The notes: a model not told the origin generated them from the sequence alone. A DNA stretch of 64,000 bases from Vanilla planifolia (GCA_023846275.1 CM043870.1:17981057-18045056); one strand, 5' to 3'; shown: positions 13,150-25,699, counted from the first letter of the stretch. Made by a program: numbers and translations.

Positions 13150-13760
13150 TGTGAAGAAAAGGTCATGTTTGACGAGGATGATGTCTCTAAAAAGATTACT
13201 CCCTTCAAACTCATTTTAATAGGTAACATTTTTAGTTGGATAACCCAACATGAAATTTGAAAGAGTATTAATTCATAACAATTGACAACTTTGAGTCTAG
13301 TCTAAAGAGGTAAGCATTTGTGACTAAGATTTTTGTTAGAATTGGAGAACATTTGGTGTTTGATGTAGAATATTCAGAAAATTGTAGTCTTTCAAATAAG
13401 GGTCCTCGAATGTTTCCAACTTTTTAGCTCAATACTAAACTTGGTGAACAAGTAGGCCCTATTTTCAATGATGTTAATAGTTAGCAAGTCATTAAAAGTA
13501 TTATTATGAGAATAAAGTTAAGAAGGCTCCATGGGGTTCTAGTTTGTGCTTCAGACAATCTTACTAAAAAACTTCCTTTAGATTTTAGAATCTCTAGAAA
13601 GATTGGGTTCAACAATGGATTATTGAAAACAATTAAGTAATGAAAAATTTCAAAAATATTATCAAAGTAACTATAAACAAGGATTCTTAATGATCCAATG
13701 CAAGCAAGAGAAAAGTTCAAAACCCTTATATGTAAGAAATGGAGATGATGAGACACTTCC
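13150..13760 (+). pseudogene. Possible LINE ORF1 (DUF4283-like) remnant
   Basis: With frame changes the plus strand reads DDVSKKITPFKLILIGNIF (about 13,180) and later LPLDFRISRKIGFNNG (about 13,570-13,620). The second piece fits the N-L-P-L-x-F-W-x-x-x-x-L-x-x-IG pattern of DUF4283, the nucleic-acid-binding ORF1 domain of plant LINEs. Its position upstream of ORF2 supports this. The zinc-knuckle part is not readable. An antisense 91-codon open frame over the same bases is a shadow. Confidence 0.4.
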
Positions 13761-13984
13761 AGTTAGTGAAGTGATATGTAATGTAAAATTTCAAATTTTG
13801 GTAGCCATCAATGTATAAACCAATATCAATACCCCACTACAACACAAAACATCAACACATAATAAAGAAACCTAACTATACATTTAATCATCTATTTAAT
13901 GATAGTATGATCAAATTCAATACACAATTGTAAAGTAAAAGTGAACAATATTAATCTAATTTGAAACTTAGGAAGGACCATAGC

Positions 13985-15239
13985 TTAAACAACAAGTGGA
14001 TATTCAATCTCGTAAAAGCTTGAAAAAAACCTTTTGGAAAATGCAAAGACTCTCATGCTTTGTTGGATATACTTTAATAGCTTCACAGTGGCTAAAAGTG
14101 ATAAGTCAATAAGAAAAGACACTAAATGGAATGTCAAAAATGAGATATCCTTAAAATGAACAAAAGAAGCTTTCAAGAATCTCAAAAATATAGACATTAT
14201 AGATTGCAATTAATATTTTCTTACTCTTCAACATGAAGGATGTAGTTAGTTCTACAGTAGCTTGATACCTTAATAACATATTTAAATTACATAGAATTAT
14301 GTTAATCGCAATGACAGCATTCTTTGCAAGTAATATATAAATGGAGATCCTTTGCATGAGACTAAATTTTTTATAATGTGAACAAAAACTTCTAACAAAG
14401 GATAGTTTTATTTGTTGTAGTATTTATAATGTTAAAAATTGAAAATTAAGAATATCTTCTTTACATGGTGATATGTAAATGATTTGCTATCTTTTTATGT
14501 ATTCAAACAATTCCTTTATTAATAAAATAGATCTTTGGAGTGATTTAAGATTATTGGTCGATACCAGTTTGTCTTCATTAAATTGAAAGGATAGAAAAAT
14601 ATCTTTGCTAACGTTTAGAATTATAAAGGTCATTCTTATGGATAGAACCCTAATGAAATATGATTTTCTCAAAATATTTCTAAAATAGTGGACAAACATA
14701 TGAACAAGTTCTGGTTATACCAATCTTTATTACTGATCATTTCTTGAATAGCAATTAAATGTGATCCAAGATAGCTTAGATTCCAAAGCACTTTGATTGA
14801 AGGTATATAATTCTCTCCAGTTGTTGCTCAAAATTGGAGATCTCCAATTTCAAAGACAGGAATGTAGGCCTTAGTTTATAAGTTGATTAGAGCTAAATCC
14901 CACATTAAAGAATGGAGTAAAACTTAAATTTGGTAATAAAGTTTTGAAGATTGCAGAAGAAGAACACCATATTATAGAGAAGGCGAATGCCTCCAAAGAG
15001 TCACAAATGAGTTATCATGGTTAGAACTAACAATGCTTAAGATGAACGAACCATGGTTGCTAAAATGGAGCATATGTATGAAGAAGACCTTTAAAAATAC
15101 TATGGGGTACTTTTTAAGAATTCTATAAGACATTTAAGAATTTTAAAAGCCACAAAAAATTTCAAAATAAATACCTATAACTTTTTAAAAAAATCAAAAA
15201 ACATTCTTGAAAGGGTATAGAATTAGTTATTGTAACTAG
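13985..15239. other. Expected LINE endonuclease region, unreadable
   Basis: By position this should hold the ORF2 endonuclease. I could not find a GDFN-type or SDH-type motif on the plus strand, and the sequence seems to be rearranged or too decayed. Short minus-strand open frames here have no recognisable content. Confidence 0.3.
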
Positions 15240-15600
15240 TCCCTAAGTGCGCACTTGCATTTCAAGAAGTAGTAATGGAGAAACATGGGGTAATAGGCAA
15301 CACACTGTGTGACGGGTGGATCGGTGCATCACTTTGGGTTCTTATTTTGGTAAGTAACATCAGTAAAAAGGCATTGACACTTTGGGTTCGCGTTAGGGTT
15401 GATGTGGATTGAAGAGATTTAGCACGAGTTGACGAGTGAGTGCTAATGGTGATGGTAACGATGGTTGGTAGTGTTGGATGATAGCCAAAAAAGTCCAAAA
15501 CTAAATTTTAATCCCTTTTTAAATCAAGTTTCAAGTAAATTTTCTATAGATGGACTTCTGAGATGGTTGAAGGGAAGTTCTATACTAAATATAAGATGAA
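15240..15600. repeat. Less AT-rich repeat inserted in the LINE (family copy 1)
   Basis: This patch has noticeably more G and C than its flanks and several intact CG sites. It shares its 3' half with 28,915-29,055 in the same orientation: both contain tgctaatgg, a run of gatgg/gacgatg repeats, and then a tggactt block at 15,551 and 29,033. It interrupts the LINE between the missing endonuclease and the linker, so it is probably a later insertion. The family is not recognised. The minus-strand open frame across it (15,262-15,498) is low-complexity Ser/Thr and is not convincing as a gene. Confidence 0.55.
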
Positions 15601-15892
15601 AATCTCTAAAAAGTTTTCAACTGTTCTTTAAAGAACTTAAACTATATTATAAATATAGATAAATTGTTGAAAATATAAAAATTAATAAAAATATGAAATA
15701 AACAAGGGTCTACTATAATTCATCTGCACAACAATAATAATAATGAAGATTAATGTGAAGTATAATAAACAATTCTCGAAGGGCTCCAAGTCTGAATAGA
15801 ACTGGTACATCTCCAAGTTGAGCCTTTAAGTTATGTATTGGATGCAACTACATCAAATGGACAAGAGTTAAAAGATAAGGATTGTGTAGCTT

Positions 15893-16065
15893 AAGCATGG
15901 TGATAAAAACACAAATGTCATCCACACAATGTTCAATAATAAGAAAATAAAGGATAATATAAATAGTATAAAAAATCCAAGTGGAAGTTGGGTCTTAGAG
16001 AAGGATTTAATTGCCAAATACATTGTGGATTGCTTGTCGTCTCACTATTCCTTACAAAAACAATG
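15893..16065 (+). pseudogene. LINE ORF2 linker between endonuclease and RT
   Basis: The plus strand reads HGDKNTNVIHTMFNNKKIKD, followed by a SIKNPSGSWV stretch. This matches the plant L1 linker pattern G-D-K/R-N-T-x-F-F-H followed by a basic region and a turn with G-S-W. It lies directly upstream of the RT in the same orientation. The FFH aromatic pair has become VIH. Confidence 0.8.
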
Positions 16066-16499
16066 AGACATTCTTTGATTTATGATGCTTGGACTCACTA
16101 AAAATAAATATGATGCTAATTCAACTATTTAATAAGGAGAAAACACAAAAAAAAACTATTTTTTTGCTGGGTTCTTTATATGCTTATAGATTATATGGGT
16201 TTAACATTTTTTTGACAAGCATTTTTGGTCCATATTCCAAGGTGACATTTATGATAATATTAACTATTTTCTTATTGGTGGCCTATCAGCAAAAGAATGT
16301 AGTAGCGTTAATTTAATGTTTCTTCTAAAGTTTAATTTCAATATATCATTCGAAGACTTTGTGACAATTTCGATCTATAGTTTCTCAAAAATATACTAAG
16401 TTTCTGTTAGTTAGCATACAGAGTTTCCTACCCACCATAATCTCAGTGGAGCAATTAGCTTTTTTTTATGGGGAAATCACTAAAAATATCTTCCCTAAA

Positions 16500-17420
16500 T
16501 AACAAACTATAATTTCACATGAGAAACTTCATGATTTAAATGAGAAGTTCAAAGCTAATAGCTTCATTATCAACATAGACTTCAAGAAAGTGTTCAATAA
16601 CATATCGTTGGGGAAACATGTATTAGAAAAGTTTGACTTCAATAGTTAACTTATTAATCTAGTCATGAGTATCTATAATATAAGTAGGTTGTTTGTCATT
16701 ATTAATGAGAAAGTAAATGGTTCCATCTAACTCTCCTAAGCATTGTAACCCTCTATCCCCATTTCATCTCCACAATGTAACTAAAGAACAAAGAAGAGGT
16801 TTAAATAATCAACATATATAAGGTAAAGTGAAGCCCTAGGCCACTCCAGTGGTTGTCAACCAAAGTCCCCTTTTTGCTTTGTAGACTGCCTTTTACTCTT
16901 TTTAAAAGGTGATAGAAGCTTAATCAAAATTATCAAGTTATTCTTCACTAATCTCTTGGGCACATCACTATTGTAGATTAATGTACAAAGGATCTCTTTA
17001 TTAGATGTGCAAACATGAAAGACAAGTAAGAGAATATGGACAAGGAGCTCTTGCTTCAAAAAAGGTACTACCTTCCAACACCTTAACTCAAAAGAACATT
17101 ATTCGGAGGAAGGAAATAAATGGTCCACTTTGAATACTTGATTAACAAAACATGCTAAAAGAAATTACTCTCAATGGGAGTTAGTACTTATTAGCCAAGT
17201 CATCAAGTCAACAGCACTTTATAAATAAAATTATATCTTATCTTCTCTATAATATTATTAATTTTTTTAGAAAATGAGATAAATGGATTTCTTTGGGGTA
17301 ATAGTGATTTGGTGAACAAGCACCATTTGGTTAGCTAGAATAAGAATAGCTTGCCTTATGAAAAGTATGGATTACTGGTTAAGAAGTCAAAAGATATTAT
17401 GGATGTATATATTGTAAAGG
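16500..17420 (+). pseudogene. LINE reverse transcriptase remnant
   Basis: The plus strand reads SFIINIDFKKVFNNIS at about 16,560-16,610, matching the K/I-x-D-x-x-KA(Y/F)D catalytic strand of LINE RT with the second Asp now Asn. It continues to VNGS (about 16,715) and NPLSPF (about 16,750, from RQGDPLSP). The thumb follows at 17,160-17,400 with INGFLWGN and a KHHLVS piece, matching F-L-W-G then K-x-H-L-V-x-W. The xADD motif is not readable. In active elements this enzyme copies element RNA at the nicked target. This copy has stops throughout. Confidence 0.85.
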
Positions 17421-17679
17421 TTTTTTGAAACCTCTGCACTTCAAACATCTATTTTGCATGAGATGTAAGTTCCTTTATAGAACTTTTTGAGGAGTCAATG
17501 TCTTGGAATCAAATATAAAAACTCATCTCATTATTTTGTATTTTGCAATACTTGGAACAAAATAGATAAGGAAGGAAGCAATTATTAGACCCTCACTAAG
17601 GATGTTAAATTCACTATCAATTCAGAATGGGATTAGATTTAATTAATTGCCTTATTCATAAGTCACAAAAAATGTAGAA

Positions 17680-17870
17680 CAATTATAAACCTACCAAAAT
17701 ATCTCTATTAAAGTGGGTGCTCCAACATAACTACTTACCTTTTAATAACCACTTAAGGAAGTTAAATTTCAATTTATAGACAAACACAAATTTTGCGCTT
17801 ATAAGGACTCTCAAATGAATCTTATGGAATCCCTTTGTAATGTATATTGGAATTAAACAAACCTATCATC
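17680..17870 (+). pseudogene. zf-RVT (zinc-binding) domain remnant of the LINE
   Basis: The plus strand reads PTKISLLKWVLQHNYLPFNN then HLRKLNF and ILWNPF. This fits zf-RVT, which sits between RT and RNase H in plant LINEs (P-x-K-x-x-x-F-x-W-x-x-x-x-x-x-L-P-T). The zinc-binding cysteines that should follow are not preserved in a readable way. Confidence 0.65.
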
Positions 17871-18177
17871 ATGATTTTTGAAATGCTTCAACAAGGATGA
17901 AAGTGTAGTTGCACAAACTTAATAGGTATTGAGAATTTATTGTTCTACCATCTCTCATATGCTGTAATATCTACAAGAAAAAAATTCAAAATAATTCAAT
18001 GAGCAAATATTACCTGTGATTTTCTAGATAGAGTTAAACATAATACTTATGAATTTTAAAATGTTGCTTAATTATGTAAAGAAGTTCAATAGATCCTAAA
18101 ATGGTAAAATGTATATTGCTTTTTTGATTTTTTGAGATTAATTGAATAATTAAAAAAGTGGTTGAATGGACTCCTCT

Positions 18178-18705
18178 AGTAGTAGATTTAGAAAAATCAA
18201 ATTCTAGTGTACTGACTAGAAATAACCAAGGCCCTATAGGTTCTACTTGTATGATTGGAGACTACTTGGTAGAGCTACTAATGTACTCTCAAATTGCATA
18301 GAATCTAAAAGATATATAAGTTGAAGCCATCGAAATACTATTTGGTTTAAATTTATGTGATAAACTTTGGTTATAGAAACATCATTATAGAATCATACAA
18401 TTAATCATTCCCTATAATAATTCAAAAAAGGATTGGAATCCCTTGTTGTATCTTAATCCCAATAAATCGAATGAATCAACTTCTTTGCAAAGAAGTCAAA
18501 TTATAACACATACTATCGGAAGGAGATGTAGTAAAAAATTAGTAGGCTTAAAAAGCCAGCAACTACAATCATTTGAGGTTCTAAATTCATAACAAATTCC
18601 AAAGGTTTGCAAATCACCAATTAAGCTTGATGAGGAGAGGTGTTCATATATTATATAGTGATCATAAGGAAAGTCATCCACCTAATGCCTTCATAAACAA
18701 ATGTA
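18178..18705 (+). pseudogene. LINE RNase H domain remnant
   Basis: The plus strand reads NNQGPIGSTCMIGDY, then VEAIEILFGLNLCDKLWL, and near the end HKESHPPNAFINK. These fit N-P-G-P-x-G-x-G-x-x-x-R-D, A-E-A-x-A-L-x-x-G-L-x-L-x, and R-E-G-N-x-x-A-D-x-L-A-N of the plant LINE RNase H. It marks the C-terminal end of ORF2. Several conserved acidic residues are changed. Confidence 0.8.
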
Positions 18706-18720
18706 TTGAATGTGTTCACA

Positions 18721-20160
18721 TGATCATTATGGCTGACTTGAAGTTTTTCTTATGGAAATTACTAAGAATTTAGGGCTAAAAATAATTAGCCAAAATTTTT
18801 GAAAACCATTACATTTTGTCATATATCTTTTATTTTGGCTTAAGAAATAAATCTTGATAAAGTACTTTGGTTGACATGGCTAATGTCAACTTAGTCATAT
18901 TCTAAGAAAAAGGAATGAACATATCTGGAGTGGCTCATTTCATAGTAGGGAAATCAATGTCCTTGTAATCTCTCAATTTTAACAAATGATAACTATTCTT
19001 CTTTTATCTAAGATCATGATTTTTTTGTATAAAAAAGAACACCAATCCAACCCATTCCAATATATTCCCATCAAACTTGAACTTGATTATAGCAATGATA
19101 CAAAAGAAAGGTTCATAAAATCTTGAGTACTTTTGCTAAAGTAAATTATTTACACAATATATTACTATTACAATAAATTTTTTTCTATATTAATGCAATT
19201 GAAAATTTGTGAATTAAGAATCTACCTATCAAATTTATTGTTCTTTTTAGGAATAAGATATGCAAAGAATAAGAAAAAAACCATCTGTTTCTCAAAAATT
19301 TCTTTCACATTTGATCTAATAGCTAAAATAATTATTCATCAATTTTAATTACAAAACTTGCTTCTACATCCTCATCATCTAGTACTCCTTGATTCATTGG
19401 ACTATGTAGGACTAGTATCCCATAGTTATCTTAATAATGTAATACATGGCTTTATTTATTTGGTAATGAGAAAATGAAGAATTAAGGTTTTAAAAATTTT
19501 AAATAATTTGATGATGATATGTTATATCACTAGTGGATGATTATATTGATCATAAGTTATATAGTTTTATTTATATTTGTTATAAGTAGTTGACGTCTCC
19601 TAAAATCATTTAATCAACATTTCCACCATTACTACATATTGAAGTCACAGTAGTTATAACTTATTACTTAAAATGCAATTTTAGTTTTATCAAGACTTCT
19701 AAAGGCTATAGTTCATATGCCAACAAGTTACCATTCAATGATTTAGAGTGTCTCATTGAAGTATTAGTATTAACAATTCAATCCATTGGTTCGAATGAGT
19801 CCAATGCATAAAGTAACCGTAGTTAGCAAGATTGATTCCACATAAGTTATGCGTTGAAATTGTATAACACACATAAGAGTGCAACGACTAGTCTTAATCA
19901 AAAGAACTATATCTTGTATGATGAGAACCATATTGATTAGATTTTTATGGAAAGGTTGATGAAGTTATAAACCAAGCTAATTAAGGAATTGAGCAACAAA
20001 ATATATGATAATGTGCCTTAATGATAAGTTTGATTAAGATATTCGTGTATTATTGTAACTAAATAGTTTGACACAAATCAAAGTGATCTTAAAGAAAGCA
20101 CATATTTGTCTATAGATTTAAGAGAAAGCAAATATTTTGTTGATGACAATCTTACTCTAA
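18721..20160. other. Unassigned AT-rich DNA after the LINE
   Basis: No domain could be placed. A ggttcgaatgagtcc at 19,790 resembles part of a pol III B box, but there is no A box or tRNA fold around it. Confidence 0.4.
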
Positions 20161-20167
20161 AGTATCC

Positions 20168-20345
20168 AGTGTTGATCACTCTTCAAACAGATTGATCAGC
20201 TCAACACACCCTGACCAGTGTTGATCTGTAATCCATGAAATTTCTTGATCGGTCAACACATGTCGACTTATTAGCTTGTGCTTACCTGCATATTATACTC
20301 TAGGTGTAATTGTGTCACTCTACATATGTTGCATTGATCGTGTAG
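20168..20345. repeat. TTGATC / GGTCAAC-rich patch with imperfect inverted repeats
   Basis: Several copies of gtgttgatc, attgatcagc, ttgatctg and ttgatcggtcaac occur within about 110 bases, in both orientations. The patch is less AT-rich than its flanks. Similar ttgatcaggtcaac wording occurs at about 28,833. Such gatc/gtcaac clusters are known from some plant LTRs, but no LTR boundary could be drawn here. Confidence 0.4.
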
Positions 20346-23300
20346 GCCACCTCCTTGCCACTCACTAGATTTATACTCAAAATGTGCATGCCAATTTAGA
20401 AGCTTCTTATACTAAATTAATTTTTCTCCATTTCAAAGAATATTTTTGGCTGAATTGAAATTATGATTATTATAATTTGTCATGAATTTTGGAATTTTAA
20501 AAAATATACTTTAGAATTTTAAAATATGTTCCACATTTTTCTTATAATATCCTTTCGTATCCTAGTCTAACAAATTATTATTATAGCATTAAGATATCCC
20601 TAAAGAGTGATACTCAAAATATTGTAAGGAATGTATTTGAATAAAATAATAAAGTGCTACCATTAAGATAGTTTAACATAAGCATGTTGCATATATTCAA
20701 TATAATTGTGTTATTCTAAAGGTAACCTAAGAACGAGAGTGAAAGGCTTAAAAAGAGAGATCCCAAAAATATTATCCAATATTCACAAGAGCATCAAATC
20801 TTTAAGAAAGCTCTTAATTGTTTAATTTCAACTTTTGACAAATTAATCATCTAACCCAAATTTCTAGTCTTCCTTAGTGAACATGTGATTTTCTTATTTA
20901 CCATTCTAAAATCTCCACTTGTGCACCTTGACACTTCATCACTAACTTGAGTATTCTAGATGTTTCTTATTAAAACCATGTTTCTTTAGGTTAAAATCCC
21001 TTCTATTAATGATCAATGCATGTCTTAAGCTTTTTGGAAAGTTTTTACTTGTCCAACTATTCTAAGATTTTTTATTATAAACCTACAGCACCTTTCAGTA
21101 GGCCTTTATATGGATTTGTTCCAAGAACATTGGAACATTTCAATTATCGATGACCAAAAGATAGGTTTTAGCATATCATTTTATAGTAACTTGGTATTAA
21201 AGAATGGTTAGTTGTAAGAATTTTGCATCATTTCAAATTTATCATTAAACTAGTAGCTTTTTAATTTTATGGAATTATTTTTAATAGCTAGAATGTATTA
21301 GAAATTATAAAAAATAACATTACAAAATAAACAAAAAAATCTGTCTAATGCCACAACACTTATTTATTTTTATGTTCTTTTGCTATTACATTTCATGATT
21401 TGTTTATTTTTCATTATCTTTATGATCCTAAATTGATATATGTTTAAATTAATAAAATATGAATCGTTAACACTTGATGATTATTTGAAGATTTCTTTCA
21501 CTAGTGAATTACATACAAAAAACAAATATTATGACAATGTACCCTTAGAGCTTGATTCAATTTTTCAGTTATTTGAAATTAGAAAATAGGTTGCTCAAAA
21601 ATAAAAATTTTTATTTGAGTAAATTTTTTTTATCGATTGATTTTTTTGAATTCTATTCTTTGAATGAAATATTTTAATTTATACAGCATAAATGCTTATG
21701 CACACATCATCACAAACTATTGTTAACAATGATATTGAGAAATTTTGTACATGAAAATGCCTTATCATCAAGAGCCAATTTGTACGCTTTTCATATGTAA
21801 CATCAAAGGTAAACCAAATTATTGCTATAGACAAAGTCAAATTTTACTACACTATCCTTTGAAAAAAACCATTTACCCAATTCAATGTAAATATGCTCGA
21901 ATTCATTGGTGATGTTGTTTTTGATGTGAACTTAAAATACTTCACACTCACCACACATTAATAACCCTATCAAATTCAATGTTTTTTGGATTCGTAAATA
22001 CAAAGCTTTAGGAAATCATGTAGGTCTTCCAACATTATAAGCTCATACAAAGGATAAAATTATCTTTGTTTCATTCAAAATGGCATACCCAATTTCTCAT
22101 TAAGATTAGAGTCTTGAACAATTTGATTTGGGAACTATTCTATGTCTGTAGATAATATTATCTCATCATGGTCTTTGACATTATATGCTAATCGTAAAAT
22201 CTATTATGTTTATAGGTACTTTTTGAATATTTAATCACAAATATTTGTTAGATGTAAAAAAAATTAGTAAAACTACATTCATAATGATTTGTTTCAAGAA
22301 TTGATTGTGTACCCAACTTCTAACATCAAGTAATGAACATATAAACTTAACAAAACATTATAAGATTTTAAGATCATAATCAATAAGAATAAGCATTTGT
22401 CAATATAACTCAATTATTCAATTAATTTTGATTCACAAGGAATTAAGCAATGCTAAATTGATAAGGATGAATCCATTGTGAATCAAAATAAGTTAAATAA
22501 GGAATCTAGATGAACTAGAATTCTAAATCCTTAAATATAAATGATGTGCATTGTTTTTGTATTGCTAATAATCTTGATTCACCTATCTTTAATCCAATCT
22601 CAAATTTTTAAATGTTAACCAATTATTGTCCATAGATAAGTTATGGAATTCCAAAAATGTAAGAATTAGTATATCTTCTCATAACAAGTTGTCATGTAAG
22701 AAGGCTTGATTATTTTCCATTTTGTAGTGGTAAATTATGTTAAATTATGATGCACACAATTATTTCATTGTTAAGGAATGACTACTTAGTATTACATGTC
22801 CCAATTAATCTTTGTTTATGATTCTATTCAATACATGAGCAACAACAGCAAATAACCAAAAATTAAAAAGTCAATTGTTGTGATGGATAGGCAATGATAG
22901 TATCAATGAATTTTTTGAATTGCCAAGTGGAGCAGAGTAATTGGGACACCTAGAGGCGAGTTCCTACACTACACCATATTTTACTTGTACTAAGTCAGTA
23001 GGACAAGTCTTTGTTTTAAGGCTAGAGGCACTCACCTCCCTAAACCATTGATTTGTTGAGGTTGTCTACTAAGTAGTTGACCTTTAACTAGTTCGCATCA
23101 ACCAAAGAGAACCTTCAATGGTCAACAAAAAATTATTTTCATTGAAGAAGAAATTGAAAAAATTGACACACCATTCAGGCTTGAGTTAATGAGGAAAATT
23201 TCACACATTTTTCCAAATATAGATAGTGGCATTAAGAAAATCAAAATTTTTAGTCACTAAAAGGTACTATTTTAGGATAACTAACATGTACTAATTACAT

Positions 23301-24500
23301 TTGATAGATTATTTGAGATGGTTACTTCACAAAGCATGGAACACCAGTGACTTTAAGAAAACCATGTTTAAGTGGCACCATGAGTTTCACATGAATGTTT
23401 TTTGGATTAACATTAGCTCTAATTTAGGTTTCATTTGCATTTTTCAATGAGGTAGCTCAGCTCTCCTTAGCTTTGGTAGTTAAAAAAACCTATACAAGTG
23501 ACTATATCTACAATAAACCTAACTAGAATAAGCAAAAACTAGATGTGTGTACAAGTCAATCTACTGAAGGAATTCTCTAGTTGAATCTAGATAATAAAAA
23601 ATTTGGAAACTCAAACAGATTATGGCAATGAGTTCAATATGGTTACCTCGTTATTAAATCAACTTCTATGGCCAAGGTTGTACAGCTCTCTTCAATGTAA
23701 AAAAATAAAATGTCACTAATTATGCAAGCAAAAATAAATGCCAACAAATGTGAATGAATATAATCTTAGTATGCCATTATTTATGAAATACACAACATTT
23801 TAAATGAAAAATCAATGCATTCTGATTGTTTCATTTTCGATAGGGAAGCTGTACAATAAAATATTGAGGCACTGTGAAATTGCTCCACTGCAAGGAACGA
23901 GTACAAAAAGTCACAAATGGTTATGCTAATACAGTTAGTAGTAGAATTAGCGGATCCTTAGGGAAAACAAAGTTTCCAAATGAATTAACATAGAACAATC
24001 ATTTTAAGATTTTAGTAATGCCTTGCATAAATGATCTACAAATTCTAGTCTAATGTAATCTAAAGAGAAAGATTTCAACCTAATTTAAAATAGGTACTCA
24101 AAGACAAATATTACAAAGTGTTAACAAAGAATCTTTGGTACGTGGTGGCTCAAATTATTGGGGAAATTAAAGCTCCATGGATAAAATAGTATAGCTTAAT
24201 GTAATAGCTACACTTGATTATTATAAGAGTCCATCTAATCATAAGTGGGAAGTAATGAATGAATTCATTGATTACATTAGTCAATGATGCATATGAGAAC
24301 TCTCATTCATTGGTCATTTATTTACATTGATAAGGAACGAAAGAGCAAATTGTTCTAGAAAGGGCAAATAGTTATAGAAAAGGCTACATTGATTGTTATA
24401 AAATCATGCTTTGATTGATCTATTCTCAGCAATAGTAATGCAATATTTTTGTAGAAATTTATCAACTAATTCATGTTTACTTCAATTAATAAGGGGTCAT
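20346..24500. other. Unassigned AT-rich DNA
   Basis: The stretch from about 22,900 to 23,950 is somewhat less AT-rich and reads FKWHHEFHMNVFWINIS on the plus strand. This faintly recalls a LINE ORF1 (DUF4283), but support is too thin for a call. The rest shows no recognisable domain, RNA gene or repeat boundary. Confidence 0.35.
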
Positions 24501-24559
24501 ACACCTCTAAAAAAGTTGATAAAATTTCAAAATATATGAGTTAAGTATCTAAACTTCAT

Positions 24560-24790
24560 CCAAAACATAGACAATGTTAGCAAAATTCTATTTTATTAAA
24601 ATAATCAATAATTTTGTCACTTCTAAATTCACCTTCATTATTGCTCCTAATGACAACTAAATTATGAACAAACCCCTTTTCTAATTTAGTTACCAAGACA
24701 TAAAATTGTCTGCAAGATTTACTCCTTTTTTGTAAGAAAACTATCTATGTTGACTAAAATAGTCATCTAACACACCTAATTCATAATTCT
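24560..24790 (-). pseudogene. copia integrase core remnant
   Basis: The minus strand reads LDDYFSQHR-FSYKKG and then, after about 40 codons, IRSNNEGEFRSDKIIDYF. These match D-D-Y-S-R-F-x-W-V-x-F-L-K and I-R-S-D-N-G-G-E-F-x-N of the rve core. The second catalytic Asp (RSD) is Asn here. The part with PQQNGVVER is not readable below 24,550. Confidence 0.85.
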
Positions 24791-24869
24791 TATGTCCTAT
24801 ACGCATGCATTGTATTTGTCTGGACCATTTATTTAAGAAATTTCAAAAGGTATACATATCATCCACAAA

Positions 24870-24975
24870 CAAACAAATTAGTTAAACCATTTATTAAGTT
24901 ATATTTAATTATTTTTCTTAAGCTATGTGTACTAGCATGAGAATGTCTTCTATGCTACAAATTAAAGTTATTAAC
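24870..24975 (-). pseudogene. GAG-pre-integrase domain remnant
   Basis: The minus strand reads HRRHSHASTHSLRKIIKYNL then INGLTNL, matching L-W-H-x-R-L-G-H-A-S-x-x-x-L-x-K-I-x-x-x-x-L-V-x-G-L-P. This HHCC-type zinc-binding domain precedes the integrase core of copia elements. The W of LWH is a stop. Confidence 0.85.
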
Positions 24976-25289
24976 CTATGACACAAACATTCTGTTTGAG
25001 AATTGTTTAGTTTTTCGAAATCATGTAAATAAGTCTTATTTGTTTTACTTGCAATAACAAATAATTTCCATCTTTGTTAATTTTATATGTAATGGGATCA
25101 AATAAAATACTAAAATTTCTATCAAATAATTCAATCATATTTTGGAAATTATACTTTAGACTAATACACTTTAGTAATAAAAGATGAAGAATTTCCAATA
25201 GTACTTATTCATTTGATATATTTCTTTGAGAAATCACTAAGTACTATTTTCCTTTCAACATGGGCTCTTTATTGAGTTAATAAATTGAT

Positions 25290-25340
25290 TGTTTTAGTCA
25301 TGTATCTCAAACATCAACTATCAATGAATCATGGCTTACT
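25290..25340 (-). pseudogene. copia protease active-site remnant
   Basis: The minus strand reads IDS-CLRYMTK, where the dash is a stop codon (TGA) in place of the glycine codon GGA. This fits the D-S-G-C-S-x-H-M-T retropepsin-like motif that opens copia pol. The catalytic Asp is kept. The stop is a single G-to-T change or sits in an otherwise decayed codon. Confidence 0.75.
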
Positions 25341-25699
25341 CATCTTTCAAAAGAAATCCTTCCTATAATTATAAATTAATTGTTAGACTTTTGAAGAAGA
25401 AGTTTTCAACGTCAAGCATATTTTTGAGTGGATGAACTATAGTTTTCCCTAACTACCAAGAAACTATAGGAAATTTAGATTAAGTATGAGCTATAATAAT
25501 ATCTACATGTGCTGTATAATTAGTTTGCATCCTATAATGACATGTAAGATTGTTATTCCACCCTTATAAATTATTTGCATTTTTTATTCGAATGAACATG
25601 AAATATTCTAGCATATGAAACAAAAATATTTCTATTAATAAGTTTTGCATTTAATAATGAACAAGTATATTTCTAGGATATAAGACCATTAATTCTTTA

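Larger units (their letters stand above)
13141..18720 (+). mobile_element. Decayed plus-strand LINE (plant L1 type), near full length
   Basis: Pieces in the expected order on the plus strand are a possible ORF1 domain (13.15-13.7 kb), the ORF2 linker with a GDKNT motif (15.9 kb), RT (16.5-17.4 kb), zf-RVT (17.7 kb) and RNase H (18.2-18.7 kb). The total length and order match plant L1 elements. The endonuclease, expected at about 14-15.2 kb, is not legible. A foreign repeat sits at 15.24-15.6 kb. All frames carry many stops and shifts. No poly(A) tail or target-site duplication was identified at the 3' end. Confidence 0.8.

Noticed and set aside
13481..13756. 91-codon minus-strand frame
   Set aside because: It lies antisense to the plus-strand ORF1-like remnant of the LINE and has no recognisable domain.
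15262..15498. 78-codon minus-strand frame rich in Ser and Thr
   Set aside because: Low-complexity reading of a less AT-rich repeat that also occurs at 28.9 kb, where the frame is not kept.
19785..19805. B-box-like ggttcgaatgagtcc
   Set aside because: There is a three-base insertion in the consensus, no A box at the right distance and no tRNA fold.
22900..23950. LINE ORF1-like reading on the plus strand
   Set aside because: Only one short stretch resembles DUF4283, and no downstream LINE domain follows on that strand before the minus-strand copia body.
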